Shown: one piece after another, positions 1 through 8,199 of the stretch
How positions within the stretch are numbered: position 1 is the stretch's first letter
Layout: each line of letters starts with the position of its first letter
NCBI GenBank assembly: GCA_016783995.1
Contig: JADHVN010000005.1
Location: forward strand, 1 to 25,910
Length of the DNA stretch: 25,910 nt
Direction: 5' to 3'
DNA from: Actinomycetota bacterium
GTDB lineage: Bacteria > Actinomycetota > Humimicrobiia > Humimicrobiales > Humimicrobiaceae
Position numbers and translations under genes: made by a program
The notes under the pieces: generated by a model
Told to the model about the DNA's origin: nothing
What the model saw: only the letters and a program-made list of their open reading frames with translations
Databases searched by the model: none

Positions 1-1038
1 ATCTAAATATAAATTCATACCCGGTATGATACTGCCTGTATTCTTTATGAAGTTAACCACATTTATAATACTACCATTAACCTGGCATCTTATATTTGCT
101 CTTGGAGGGAATTTTTGAATTAAATCAACCTTCGCCATAGCTTTGTTTTTAGAATAAACAGTAGAAAAACCCACATCTTCAGGTCTTATACCAAGAACTA
201 ATTCTTCCTTAGCTATTTCTTTTATAGCATCTTTATTTATACAAGATGGAATATCAAATCTGCACTCATCAAAAATAAATTTATTATCCTTTATCTTTCC
301 CCTTATAAAATTCATACCTAAAATACCAAAAAAATCCGCAACCAGCATATTTTTAGGATGAAAATATATATCAAATGGGCTATCTATTTGAATAAACCCG
401 CCTTTATCAAGCACTGCAATCCTGTCCGCCAGAGCCATCGCTTCACTACTGTCAGAAGTTACATAAATAGTAGTAGATTTAATCTCTGTAACCAGCCTTT
501 TAAGATAGGTCCTGGTATTCATTCTTATTTTAGCATCCAGATTACTTAGTGGTTCATCTAATAGAAAAACATTGGGATTATCCCTGATTATTGCTCTTCC
601 AGTAGCCACTCTCTGTTTATGGCCTGCAGATAACTCCTTAGGATAAAAATTAAGGTATCTTTCTATTCCAATATCAATTTGTTCTACGGTTGATTTCAAT
701 TTTTTAGCAACTCTTTCATTTGAATATTTTTTTATTCGTAGTGGAAACGATATATTTTCTTTTGCCATTAGATTCGGATACAGAGCATATTCCTGAAAGA
801 CCATAGCAATATTTCTCTCCGCTGGGCTTAAATAAGTTATGTCAACATCATCCATGTATACTCTTCCTGTATGATTTGTATCCAGGCCAGCTACAATTTT
901 TAAAAGAGTAGTTTTACCACCACCAGAAGGACCTGTTATGCAAAAGAACTCCTTATCTTTTATATCTAGAGAAATATTGTTGAGTATGAGATCTTTGCCG
1001 TAGTATTTGGTAACATTTTTTATAGAGATCCTGGCCAT
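1..1038 (-). CDS. Sugar-type ABC transporter ATP-binding subunit (MalK/UgpC family), C-terminus beyond window, degenerate
   Basis: Reading from an ATG at 1038 to the window edge gives 346 residues with no stop. The protein is a cytoplasmic ATPase that would power a binding-protein-dependent importer, probably for a carbohydrate. Visible motifs are Walker A GPSGGGKTT (36-44), Q-loop Q82, Walker B VFLLDE with Glu162, and D-loop SNLD (165-168). A C-terminal regulatory (MalK/TOBE-like) region follows from about residue 235, including GIRPEDV. Two motifs are abnormal. The signature is LSAGH instead of LSGGQ, and the switch histidine is Ser195 (YVTSDSSEAM, where MalK has YVTHDQxEAM). An AAAGGTGG ribosome site lies about 10 nt before the start, and an extended -10 promoter precedes it, so it is probably first in its operon. 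In heterodimeric ABC transporters one subunit often carries a degenerate site; by inference a partner ATPase may be encoded beyond the edge. The substrate cannot be told. Confidence 0.9.
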   Translation of the reverse strand, partial: MARISIKNVTKYYGKDLILNNISLDIKDKEFFCITGPSGGGKTTLLKIVAGLDTNHTGRVYMDDVDITYLSPAERNIAMVFQEYALYPNLMAKENISFPLRIKKYSNERVAKKLKSTVEQIDIGIERYLNFYPKELSAGHKQRVATGRAIIRDNPNVFLLDEPLSNLDAKIRMNTRTYLKRLVTEIKSTTIYVTSDSSEAMALADRIAVLDKGGFIQIDSPFDIYFHPKNMLVADFFGILGMNFIRGKIKDNKFIFDECRFDIPSCINKDAIKEIAKEELVLGIRPEDVGFSTVYSKNKAMAKVDLIQKFPPRANIRCQVNGSIINVVNFIKNTGSIIPGMNLYLD

Positions 1039-1084
1039 TTTTATACACCACCTTTGTGTATTGTTGACCTTCTAATACGGTTAA

Positions 1085-1093
1085 ATTATACCA
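1085..1093 (-). promoter_or_regulatory. Extended -10 promoter of the ABC ATPase gene
   Basis: On the minus strand TGG directly precedes TATAAT, giving the extended -10 pattern TGnTATAAT about 45 nt before the ATG at 1038. No good -35 hexamer lies 16-18 nt upstream, as is common for extended -10 promoters. It would make the ABC gene the start of a transcript separate from the HD-GYP remnant behind it. Confidence 0.5.
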
Positions 1094-1149
1094 TAGAATA
1101 ACACTTTCTTCTTTAAGGATTATCATTTTAACAATAATTTAGCTATAAT

Positions 1150-1458
1150 CTAACCGCCACTTTTTTCATCAATCAAAACTTTATCAATGAAAATTTCAAC
1201 TAATTCTGGATCAAATTGCTGTCCGCTAAACCTCCTTAATTCCATAATAGCTTCATCCTTACTCATTTTTCTCTTATAAGGTCTGCCATTTCTCATAACA
1301 TCGTAAGCATCCACAATGGATATGATTCTAGAAGTAATTGGAATTTGCTCTCCTTTTAATCCCTGTGGATAGCCGGTTCCATCCCACCACTCATGATGGT
1401 GAAGAATAACATCAGCCAGATAAGCAATTTGTGTAGAATAAAACTTTAATTTTCTGTT
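1150..1458 (-). pseudogene. HD-GYP phosphodiesterase, C-terminal remnant
   Basis: The minus strand encodes about 100 residues whose centre, HHHEWWDGTGYPQGLKGEQIP followed within 20 residues by DAYDVM, is the diagnostic HD-GYP motif block of cyclic-di-GMP phosphodiesterases. The upstream HD catalytic half, including the HDIGK motif and the first metal-binding histidines, is missing. The frame closes at a TAA at 1459-1461, no ATG, GTG or TTG precedes the conserved block, and the SPFH gene ends only 75 nt further upstream. The piece is therefore a truncated remnant without the residues needed for catalysis. The reading frame itself is clean, so the truncation may be recent. A sensory domain once fused to it, if any, is lost. 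Confidence 0.8.
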
Positions 1459-1535
1459 TTATTCAAATACCAGTTTATTGAGATAAAAAAATATTTTAAA
1501 TAAGGATGATATTTTTCTCAAGTAAAGTGCACCTA

Positions 1536-2435
1536 TTACTCACTTTCCCCCTCTGGTGTCTCTACCTCAGGAGTAAATTGTGTATCGTCACTAAATTGTT
1601 TACCTATATCAAGAAATGGTATTATTCCTTCTTCTGGAAGTATTCCCCAGGCTATATTAGGAGAAAGTTTTTGGATAAACTCTAACTGTATTATCTGTGG
1701 ATATTTCTTAAGAGCTTCACCTTTAATTTCAATTTGCTTCGCTTCTGCTTCAGCTTGGACAATTGCCTGCTCTTTTTTAATTCTTTCCTGTGCCAGGATA
1801 TTTTGCTCTACTACAATCCTTTCCTCTGCAATTTGCTTTTCCTCCAGGATATTAAAATACTCTTCAGTAAATTCAATTTTCCTGAGTAAAAATTCATCTA
1901 AAATTATTCCATTTTTTTCGAATACGGGTCTTAAAGTCTCACTTATCTCGTCCTGAACATCGAATACCTGTTCCGAGTAAAGCTGAGCAGCAGTATATTT
2001 TTTAGGTATATTCCTGGATAAAGATCTTGCCTCCGTTTTAACCACTTTTTCTACAAGATTATCCATGGTACCAATATTATTCAATATCCATTCAGCTTGT
2101 TTAGCGTCAATAGAAAACCTGATGGTATACTTTAATTGTATCTGCTGTCCGTCTAAAGAAGTTGTATCAACCGTAAAATCAGGATAATTAGACCGGCTGG
2201 TTTCCGGGAAATCACTTGTTTCGTAAGTTACCTGCCTGGTGGAATAATTTACCGTATTCTGTATAAATGGTGCTTTTATATGTAATCCAGGAGTAAAGGT
2301 GACCCCCACAGTTCTACCAAACTGGGTAAGCACCCTTACATTCCCAGCCTGGACTATAACAAAAACGTTTAAAACCAGTATTAATACTACAATGAATATC
2401 ACTACCCCAATAATTATTTTAGGAACAAACTTCAT
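1536..2435 (-). CDS. SPFH/band 7 (prohibitin-stomatin superfamily) membrane protein
   Basis: 299 residues. A single hydrophobic segment at about residues 5-30 anchors the protein, followed by a band 7 domain (about 30-200) with the typical opening QAGNVRVLTQFGR and TPGLHIKAPF. A long glutamate/lysine/alanine-rich helix (about 200-250, AEAEAKQIEIKGEALKK) is the coiled coil through which such proteins form ring-shaped oligomers. The tail is acidic. Family members organise membrane microdomains or restrain membrane proteases; HflK/HflC-type and stomatin-type roles are both possible, and no NfeD or FtsH partner is visible here. A GGAGG lies close upstream of the ATG at 2435. The next gene on this strand is only a decayed HD-GYP piece, so there is no informative operon partner. 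Confidence 0.88.
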   Translation of the reverse strand: MKFVPKIIIGVVIFIVVLILVLNVFVIVQAGNVRVLTQFGRTVGVTFTPGLHIKAPFIQNTVNYSTRQVTYETSDFPETSRSNYPDFTVDTTSLDGQQIQLKYTIRFSIDAKQAEWILNNIGTMDNLVEKVVKTEARSLSRNIPKKYTAAQLYSEQVFDVQDEISETLRPVFEKNGIILDEFLLRKIEFTEEYFNILEEKQIAEERIVVEQNILAQERIKKEQAIVQAEAEAKQIEIKGEALKKYPQIIQLEFIQKLSPNIAWGILPEEGIIPFLDIGKQFSDDTQFTPEVETPEGESE

Positions 2436-2541
2436 TTTTATACCTCCATATTAATCTTTTTTTTATTTTACCTTTTATTACAACCTTAAAACATACTACC
2501 ATATATTAAAAAATTACAAAATTATTTTACTTATAGTAATT

Positions 2542-2778
2542 CTATATTGGTTCTATCACTACACAAGTCGTGGTGTCCTTAACACCTTTTAAATTCTGGA
2601 TTTTTGAAATTACTGTTTTCCCCAATGCATTCAAATCCGCACTTTCAATAAATATAATGAGGTCATATGGGCCTATTACAGTATTTGCAGATTTTACACC
2701 TTTTATTTTTAAAATTTTAGTGTAAACTTCACTTTGCTCGCCAAGTTCAGATTTCATCAATATATATGCCTCTATCAT
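2542..2778 (-). CDS. Standalone Lrp/AsnC-type ligand-binding (RAM) domain protein
   Basis: A 78-residue protein made only of the alpha/beta sandwich RAM domain. It shows IGPYDLIIFIESAD (35-48), then KISKIQ-like helix residues and the closing GVKDTTTCVVIEP (65-77). It lacks the N-terminal helix-turn-helix of Lrp/AsnC regulators, so it cannot bind DNA the usual way. Such stand-alone RAM proteins form oligomers that bind amino acids or related small molecules and may modulate a full-length partner. A longer reading starts at 2808, but the strong AAGGAGGAGA site lies immediately before the ATG at 2778, which I take as the start. The gene is separated from lipA by about 160 nt and from the SPFH gene by 106 nt, so it probably has its own promoter. 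Its ligand is unknown. Confidence 0.85.
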   Translation of the reverse strand: MIEAYILMKSELGEQSEVYTKILKIKGVKSANTVIGPYDLIIFIESADLNALGKTVISKIQNLKGVKDTTTCVVIEPI

Positions 2779-2936
2779 TCTATTCTCCTCCTTCACTTCA
2801 AAAATCAAAAAAATATATCACCAATTAAATCTTTTTTCTACAAAACAAAAATACATAAATATTTATCTTCTGGCAGAATACATAATGTTTGGCAACATTC
2901 AGTAGATTCTTATAATTAAGCTATTTACAATTTAAA

Positions 2937-3815
2937 TCATAAATTATTATTTTTTTTATTTAAAATTCCGTCCAGTATAATACCCGCACCATAAGAAGAT
3001 CTTACAAATATCCCGCTGGCAACAGCTTTAAAATTAAAACTCTCTGCTATTTCTTTTATGCTTTCAAATTCTTCGGGTCTATAATATTTCTTTACCGGAA
3101 GATTTGACCTAGAAGGTCTAAGATATTGGCCTATGGTAACAATATCACAATCTACCTCTTTTAAGTCTGATAGTAATTCCACTATTTCTTCCCTGTTCTC
3201 TCCTAAACCCAGCATAAACCCTGATTTTGTATAAATATCTGGCTTTAATGATTTAGCTGATTTTAATATATTAAGTGAAGTTTCATAATCTGCATATTTT
3301 CTAACTTTACTAAAATTTTTTTTAACCGTCTCCATATTGTGATTCAATACATCCAGGTCCTCCGCAAGAAGGATTTCCAGATTATTAACATTTCCTTTAA
3401 AATCAGGGATCAGGCACTCTATTCTTAACTCCAAATTTAGCCTGTTTATTTCACTTACAGTCTTTGCAAAATGAGAAACCCCGCCATCGGGCAGATCATC
3501 CCTGGTTACCGAAGTAATAACTACATATCTCAATCCCATTTCTTTTACCGCATTTGCAACCCTGGAAGGTTCATCCTCATCTAATATTTCAGGTTTCCCG
3601 GATTTTATACCACAAAAACCGCAATTCCGGGTGCAGATATTTCCCATTAGCATAAAGGTTGCAGTTTTTTTACCAAAACATTCAAAAATATTTGGACACT
3701 TCGCGCTCTGGCAAACAGTATTTAGATGTGAGCTGTAAATGAGGTTTCTGACCTGATTAATATTCAAACTATTCAGGCTGATCTTTCTCTTAAGCCAATC
3801 TGGTTTTCTATTCAA
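2937..3815 (-). CDS. lipA: Lipoyl synthase, radical SAM enzyme
   Basis: 292 residues, normal for the family. LipA inserts two sulfurs into a protein-bound octanoyl group to form the lipoyl cofactor used by 2-oxoacid dehydrogenases and the glycine cleavage H protein. The radical SAM cluster is held by CTRNCGFC (Cys61, Cys65, Cys68). The sacrificial auxiliary cluster is held by CQSAKCPNIFEC (Cys35, Cys40, Cys46), completed by the serine of RSSYGA near the C-terminus. All expected ligands are present. The start is a TTG at 3815 inside the parB stop region: TTGAATAG places the start and the parB stop 8 nt over one another, implying translational coupling. No lipB or lipoate ligase is in view. Placement behind parAB is unusual and probably reflects chance operon capture. 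Confidence 0.95.
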   Translation of the reverse strand: MNRKPDWLKRKISLNSLNINQVRNLIYSSHLNTVCQSAKCPNIFECFGKKTATFMLMGNICTRNCGFCGIKSGKPEILDEDEPSRVANAVKEMGLRYVVITSVTRDDLPDGGVSHFAKTVSEINRLNLELRIECLIPDFKGNVNNLEILLAEDLDVLNHNMETVKKNFSKVRKYADYETSLNILKSAKSLKPDIYTKSGFMLGLGENREEIVELLSDLKEVDCDIVTIGQYLRPSRSNLPVKKYYRPEEFESIKEIAESFNFKAVASGIFVRSSYGAGIILDGILNKKNNNL

Positions 3816-4668
3816 CTATTTTACCTACTATTCTTTCCAAATCTCTTATGGATCCAAATTCTATTACGATCTTTCCCTTTTTTCTGCCCATTGTTATTTT
3901 CACAGGAGCACTAAGATACTCGGACATTCTCTGTGATATTTCCGGGAGTTTGCTGGGCTGTAGGACTTTTTTAGCTTCTTTGTCTCCAGCAGACTCTCTC
4001 TTCTTACCTGCTATTCTTTCCACATCTCTTACGCTCAGCCCATCCTTAACAATAAGGTTTGCAATTTTTACCTTTTCCTCTTTTCCTTCTATTGCAAGTA
4101 TTGACCTGGCATGCCCCTCGCTTATTTTTTCTTCATCTATCAATTTTTGAACTTCCGGGGGAAGGGAAAGCAGTCTTAGCGAGTTGGTTATTGAGACTCT
4201 ACTTTTGCCAATCCTTTTTGAAAGCTGTTCATGGGTAATTTTAAATTCATCTATGAGTTGTTTAAATGTATAAGCCTTTTCCATGGGTTTTAAATCATCT
4301 CTATGAAGATTTTCAATAAGAGCCATTTCCAGTGAAGATATGTCATCAACATCCTTAACCACAATAGAGGGGATGGTATTAATACCAATTTTTTTAATAG
4401 CCCTATACCTTCTTTCGCCAGTAACAATTTCATACTTTTCTTCCCCATCCAGTCTTCTGACCACTATGGGCTGGATAACTCCAAATTCCTTTATTGATTC
4501 AGCAAGCCCGGCCAGTGACTCCTCATTAAATCTGTTCCTCGGCTGATTTTTGTTTGGAATAATTTTATCTAATGGCAACTCAACAATTGCATTTGATTCA
4601 CTTTCAGAAGGCCTGTCTATGCTTGGAATTAATGCGCCAAGCCCTCTGCCTAAACCCCTTCTAGTCAT
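3808..4668 (-). CDS. parB: Chromosome partitioning protein ParB (Spo0J), CTP-dependent clamp
   Basis: 286 residues. The start RRGLGRGLGALI is the ParA-contacting N-terminal peptide. The CTP-binding ParB/Srx domain (about 28-120) contains NKNQPR and the signature GERRYRA (about 83-89). A helix-turn-helix region follows (about 140-175, HEQLSKRIGKSRVSITNSLRLL). It reads parS and loads the protein as a sliding clamp that recruits SMC condensin. The C-terminal part (about 235-286) is the dimerisation domain. Its targets are visible here as two perfect parS sites 3.5 and 5 kb away. The ATG overlaps the parA stop in ATGACTAG, so the two are translated as a pair. Confidence 0.96.
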   Translation of the reverse strand: MTRRGLGRGLGALIPSIDRPSESESNAIVELPLDKIIPNKNQPRNRFNEESLAGLAESIKEFGVIQPIVVRRLDGEEKYEIVTGERRYRAIKKIGINTIPSIVVKDVDDISSLEMALIENLHRDDLKPMEKAYTFKQLIDEFKITHEQLSKRIGKSRVSITNSLRLLSLPPEVQKLIDEEKISEGHARSILAIEGKEEKVKIANLIVKDGLSVRDVERIAGKKRESAGDKEAKKVLQPSKLPEISQRMSEYLSAPVKITMGRKKGKIVIEFGSIRDLERIVGKIVE

Positions 4669-5485
4669 TATCTATCACTTCCTTTGTAAAATTACTGTAA
4701 GCTTCTGCCCCCTTACAATCAGGATCATACTCCATTATAGGTTTACCATAACTTGGCGCTTCGCTGAGCCTTACATTTCTAGGAATAACCGTTTTGTATA
4801 CTTTTTCTGAAAAATAATTTCTAACTTCCTTAATTACCTGCCCGGCTAGCTTTATCCTTGGATCATACATGGTCATTATGGCTCCTTTTATTTTCAATTC
4901 ATCATTTAAATTCTTTTTAACCAGGTTTATGGTACTTAAAAGCTGACCAAGCCCTTCTAGAGCATAGTATTCACATTGTATTGGTATAATAACTTCCTTT
5001 GCTGCTGTCAGCGCATTAATGGTTAAAAGCCCCAGTGACGGGGGGCAGTCAATCAAAATAAAATCATAATTCTTTTCAATTTTACTTACTGCTTCCTTTA
5101 ATCTAAACTCTCTTTTAAAACTTAAAACTAATTCTACTTCTGCTCCAGCAAGCTGTACGGAAGATGGAAGAATCTTGAGGTTTTTATATGAAGTATCTAA
5201 TATTATTTCATCGGGTTCCCTGTCATTGATAAGAATATCATAAATTGACTGCTTAACATCCATTGGATTTTTACCCAGTCCGCTTGTTGAATTACTTTGC
5301 GGGTCAAGATCTATAAGTAATGTTCTGTAACCGTAAGAGCTTAAATAAGCTGAAACATTTACTGCGGTGGTGCTTTTCCCTACTCCTCCCTTTTGGTTTG
5401 TAATTGCAATTATCCTTTCCAGATGTTTTTTACTGGAGAATTCATCAGTTTTCTTATTTTTAAGTATCATATCTAAAAACTTCAT
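4661..5485 (-). CDS. parA: Chromosome partitioning ATPase ParA (Soj)
   Basis: 274 residues. The deviant Walker A QKGGVGKST (31-39, signature Lys32 and Lys37) and a Walker B-like region ending LIDCPPSLG mark a MinD/ParA ATPase. It binds nucleoid DNA as an ATP dimer and is switched by ParB to move or regulate origins, and in Bacillus also controls DnaA. The protein carries about 22 residues ahead of the usual beta strand (RIIAITNQKGG), slightly longer than typical Soj. A downstream ATG at 5470 would trim five of them but has no ribosome site. GAGGAG lies about 17 nt before the 5485 start, rather far. It is directly upstream of parB (8-nt overlap) and 74 nt behind rsmG. Confidence 0.95.
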   Translation of the reverse strand: MKFLDMILKNKKTDEFSSKKHLERIIAITNQKGGVGKSTTAVNVSAYLSSYGYRTLLIDLDPQSNSTSGLGKNPMDVKQSIYDILINDREPDEIILDTSYKNLKILPSSVQLAGAEVELVLSFKREFRLKEAVSKIEKNYDFILIDCPPSLGLLTINALTAAKEVIIPIQCEYYALEGLGQLLSTINLVKKNLNDELKIKGAIMTMYDPRIKLAGQVIKEVRNYFSEKVYKTVIPRNVRLSEAPSYGKPIMEYDPDCKGAEAYSNFTKEVIDND

Positions 5486-5559
5486 TTATTAAACTGCTTC
5501 ACTCCTCATTTATACATTTAATCTATTGCACATTAGCATATATTAAAACGATGTCTCTC

Positions 5560-6291
5560 TTACAGAGGTTGGGTTTTTATTTTTTTGAAATTCCGGGGGT
5601 ATATATCCGGAGACTTTTTAGCCTTTTTGATTATTAGAAAAGCCCTGTACTCATCCAGATATGGAACCTTGACTTCTAACAAATTATCTACCTTCCCCCC
5701 TAACTTTGTGATAACTTCCCTATTGGCCGTCAGTTCATTAAATATTTTTTTACTCTTATAGAATATAATTTTACCATTTATTCTGCAAAATGGAATTATT
5801 AATTCACTAAGAATATTAAAACTTGCGACAGCTCTTGCTAAAACAATATCAAAATTTTCCCTGTATAAATTTTCTTTTGCCAGTTCTTCGGCTCTTCCTC
5901 TAATTATCCTGATATTTTCTAGTTTTAGCTCTTTAACCAATAGATTTAAGAAATTAATTTTCTTTAATGTTTTATCCAGCAGGTAAAATAACTTATTACT
6001 TAAAAAAATAGAAAGCATTACCCCGGGTAATCCTGCACCTGTTCCCACATCGAGTACTTTTTCTACATTATCTGTATTATAGAAAAGATATTTTTTATAT
6101 TTCAATATTGAAATAGAGTCCAGGATATGCCTTATAAGTATCCCCTCCTTATCCTTCGTGCCAATAAGATTAAATTTTTTATTATGCTTATAAACTAAAT
6201 TCAGATACTCTTTTACAAGACTGAACTGAGCTTTAGAAAAATTAATACCAAGCTCTTTTAGCGATAATTTTAATATGTTATCAATATCCAA
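5560..6291 (-). CDS. rsmG: 16S rRNA (guanine-N7) methyltransferase RsmG (GidB)
   Basis: 243 residues. RsmG methylates N7 of G527 (E. coli numbering) in the 530 loop of 16S rRNA using S-adenosylmethionine. The N-terminal helices contain HNKKFNLIGTKD and RHILDSISIL, family hallmarks. The SAM-binding glycine loop is VLDVGTGAGLPG (about 74-85), followed by RGRAEEL and DIVLARAVASFNIL. The start is a TTG at 6291, two bases after the mnmG stop at 6294, which suggests tight coupling to mnmG. The lysine-rich tail after about residue 225 is not conserved. Standard mnmG-rsmG-parA order. Confidence 0.95.
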   Translation of the reverse strand: MDIDNILKLSLKELGINFSKAQFSLVKEYLNLVYKHNKKFNLIGTKDKEGILIRHILDSISILKYKKYLFYNTDNVEKVLDVGTGAGLPGVMLSIFLSNKLFYLLDKTLKKINFLNLLVKELKLENIRIIRGRAEELAKENLYRENFDIVLARAVASFNILSELIIPFCRINGKIIFYKSKKIFNELTANREVITKLGGKVDNLLEVKVPYLDEYRAFLIIKKAKKSPDIYPRNFKKIKTQPL

Positions 6292-6293
6292 AT

Positions 6294-8162
6294 TTAAATC
6301 CCTGCTTTTAATTTCCCTTTTAGGTTCAACATGAGTATTGATATATCTGCAGGCGATATCCCCGCAATTCTTGAAGCCTGCCCCAGGGTATTCGGTTTAA
6401 TTTTTGTAAGCTTCTCTTGTGCTTCATAAGTCAGCCCAACTATTTTAAAATAATTCAAATCCCGTTTAAGATAATATTTTTCCAGGCTCTCTAATTTCTT
6501 AATTTCGCTTAATTGCCTATTTATATAACCTTCATATTTTATTTTAATTTCTACCTGTTTTAAAATTTTTCTATCATAATTATTTCTTTTATCACCGGTA
6601 AAATCTATTACATCAGAGATACTAACCTCGGGTCTTTTTAAAAGCTTGTATATGCTTAAAGGAGTGTCAATGGGTTTCGTACCCATTTTTTCCAGAATAA
6701 TATTATTACCCCTGTCAGGATTTAAACTGCTGGCTTTCAGTTTAGATATTAATCTATCAATTTCTTTCTCTCTTTTGACTACCCTCCTGTACTGCTCATT
6801 AGTTATGAGCCCAATATCATTCCCAAATTTACTTAATCTTATATCAGCATTATCAGAGCGCAGCACCAGTCTATATTCTGCTCTTGAAGTATACATCCTA
6901 TAAGGCTCCATAAGATCTTTAGTAATAAGGTCATCTATTAAAACTCCTATGTAACTATTATCCCTGGTTAGTATTAATGGCTGCTCACTGGTTATTTTCA
7001 GTGCTGCATTTACTCCTGCAATAAAACCCTGAGCGGCTGCCTCCTCATACCCTGAAGTGCCATTTATCTGACCTGCAAAATATAAATTCTCTATTATTTT
7101 TGATTCCAGAGTAAAATTCAATTGACTGGGAATTATATAGTCATATTCTACGGCGTAACCCGGTCTTATTATCCTTGCGTTTTCCAGTCCCTCTACAGTA
7201 TTTATTATCTTCTGCTGTATTATCACAGGCATACTGGTAGTAAGCCCCTGGAGATACATTTCGTTAGTATAAGTACCCTCAGGCTCAATAAAAACCGGAT
7301 GCCTTTTCTTTTCGGGGAAATTAATTACTTTTCTATCAATAGATGGACAGTGTCTTGGACCATGTGTATCAACCATCCCGGACTTTATAGGAGATTTTTC
7401 TATGTTTTCCGCAATGATTCTATGAGTTTTTTCATTAGTATAGGTCAAATGACACTTAATGCTTTCATAAATCTTCTCCTCGTCCCAAAAAGAAAAGCTT
7501 AAGGGTTGCTTATCTCCATACTGCACCTCTGTTTTTGAAAAGTTTACTGTTTTTTTATCGACCCTTGGAGGAGTTGCTGTTTGAAATCTATCTATATTGA
7601 AACCAAGACTGATTAAATTTTTTGTTAAATTTATTGCAGGATACTCACCCATACGCCCGGCTGGATAATCCTTTTCACCAATGATTATTCTTCCCCGTAA
7701 AAAAGTGCCTGTGGTTATTATTACCGCTTTCCCGCCAAATAATAGACCACTTTCTATCCCTACACTAACTGCAGCACCATTCTTTACCAATATTTTATCC
7801 ACTGTACCCTGCCTTAAAGTTAAATTTTTAGTATTCTCAAGGACTCTCTTCATTTCGATTTCATACTCCTTTTTATCTATTTGAGCTCTGAGAGCCTGGA
7901 CTGCTGGACCTTTTCTTATGTTTAGAATTTTAATCTGTATTAGAGTTTTATTAGTAGTCTTTGCCATCTGTCCGCCAATTGCATCTAATTCTCTAACAAG
8001 CTGACTTTTCCCCAATCCACCTATTGATGGGTTGCAGGGCATTAAAGCAATTTTATCCACATTAATTGTTAAAACTAGAGTTTTTAATCCTAATCTTGCT
8101 GATGCCAGGGCTGCTTCACAGCCCGCATGTCCGGCACCCACAACTATTACGTCATAATCCAT
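6294..8162 (-). CDS. mnmG: tRNA uridine-34 carboxymethylaminomethyl synthase subunit MnmG (GidA)
   Basis: 622 residues, full family length. With MnmE it installs the (carboxymethyl)aminomethyl group at C5 of wobble uridine 34 in several tRNAs. The N-terminal FAD-binding motif is GAGHAGCEAA (9-18). Both conserved catalytic cysteines are present: Cys43 in MPCNPSIGG and the one in RHCPSIDRK. Other signatures are KGPAVQALRAQID, AGQINGTSGYEEAAAQG and EPYRMYTSRAEYRL. The C-terminal helical domain that contacts MnmE and tRNA is intact and ends in LNLKGKL. AAGGAAG lies before the ATG at 8162. A parS site lies 41 nt upstream. The gene immediately upstream is a shortened paralogue. Confidence 0.97.
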   Translation of the reverse strand: MDYDVIVVGAGHAGCEAALASARLGLKTLVLTINVDKIALMPCNPSIGGLGKSQLVRELDAIGGQMAKTTNKTLIQIKILNIRKGPAVQALRAQIDKKEYEIEMKRVLENTKNLTLRQGTVDKILVKNGAAVSVGIESGLLFGGKAVIITTGTFLRGRIIIGEKDYPAGRMGEYPAINLTKNLISLGFNIDRFQTATPPRVDKKTVNFSKTEVQYGDKQPLSFSFWDEEKIYESIKCHLTYTNEKTHRIIAENIEKSPIKSGMVDTHGPRHCPSIDRKVINFPEKKRHPVFIEPEGTYTNEMYLQGLTTSMPVIIQQKIINTVEGLENARIIRPGYAVEYDYIIPSQLNFTLESKIIENLYFAGQINGTSGYEEAAAQGFIAGVNAALKITSEQPLILTRDNSYIGVLIDDLITKDLMEPYRMYTSRAEYRLVLRSDNADIRLSKFGNDIGLITNEQYRRVVKREKEIDRLISKLKASSLNPDRGNNIILEKMGTKPIDTPLSIYKLLKRPEVSISDVIDFTGDKRNNYDRKILKQVEIKIKYEGYINRQLSEIKKLESLEKYYLKRDLNYFKIVGLTYEAQEKLTKIKPNTLGQASRIAGISPADISILMLNLKGKLKAGI

Positions 8163-8199
8163 ATTACTTTTGCTTCCTTAACCTATACAATAAATGATT

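Noticed and set aside
2884..2899. Inverted repeat AATGTT-TGGC-AACATT between lipA and the RAM gene, as a terminator
   Set aside because: Only 6 bp of weak stem and no T run on the minus strand; it could be an operator, but nothing else supports that.
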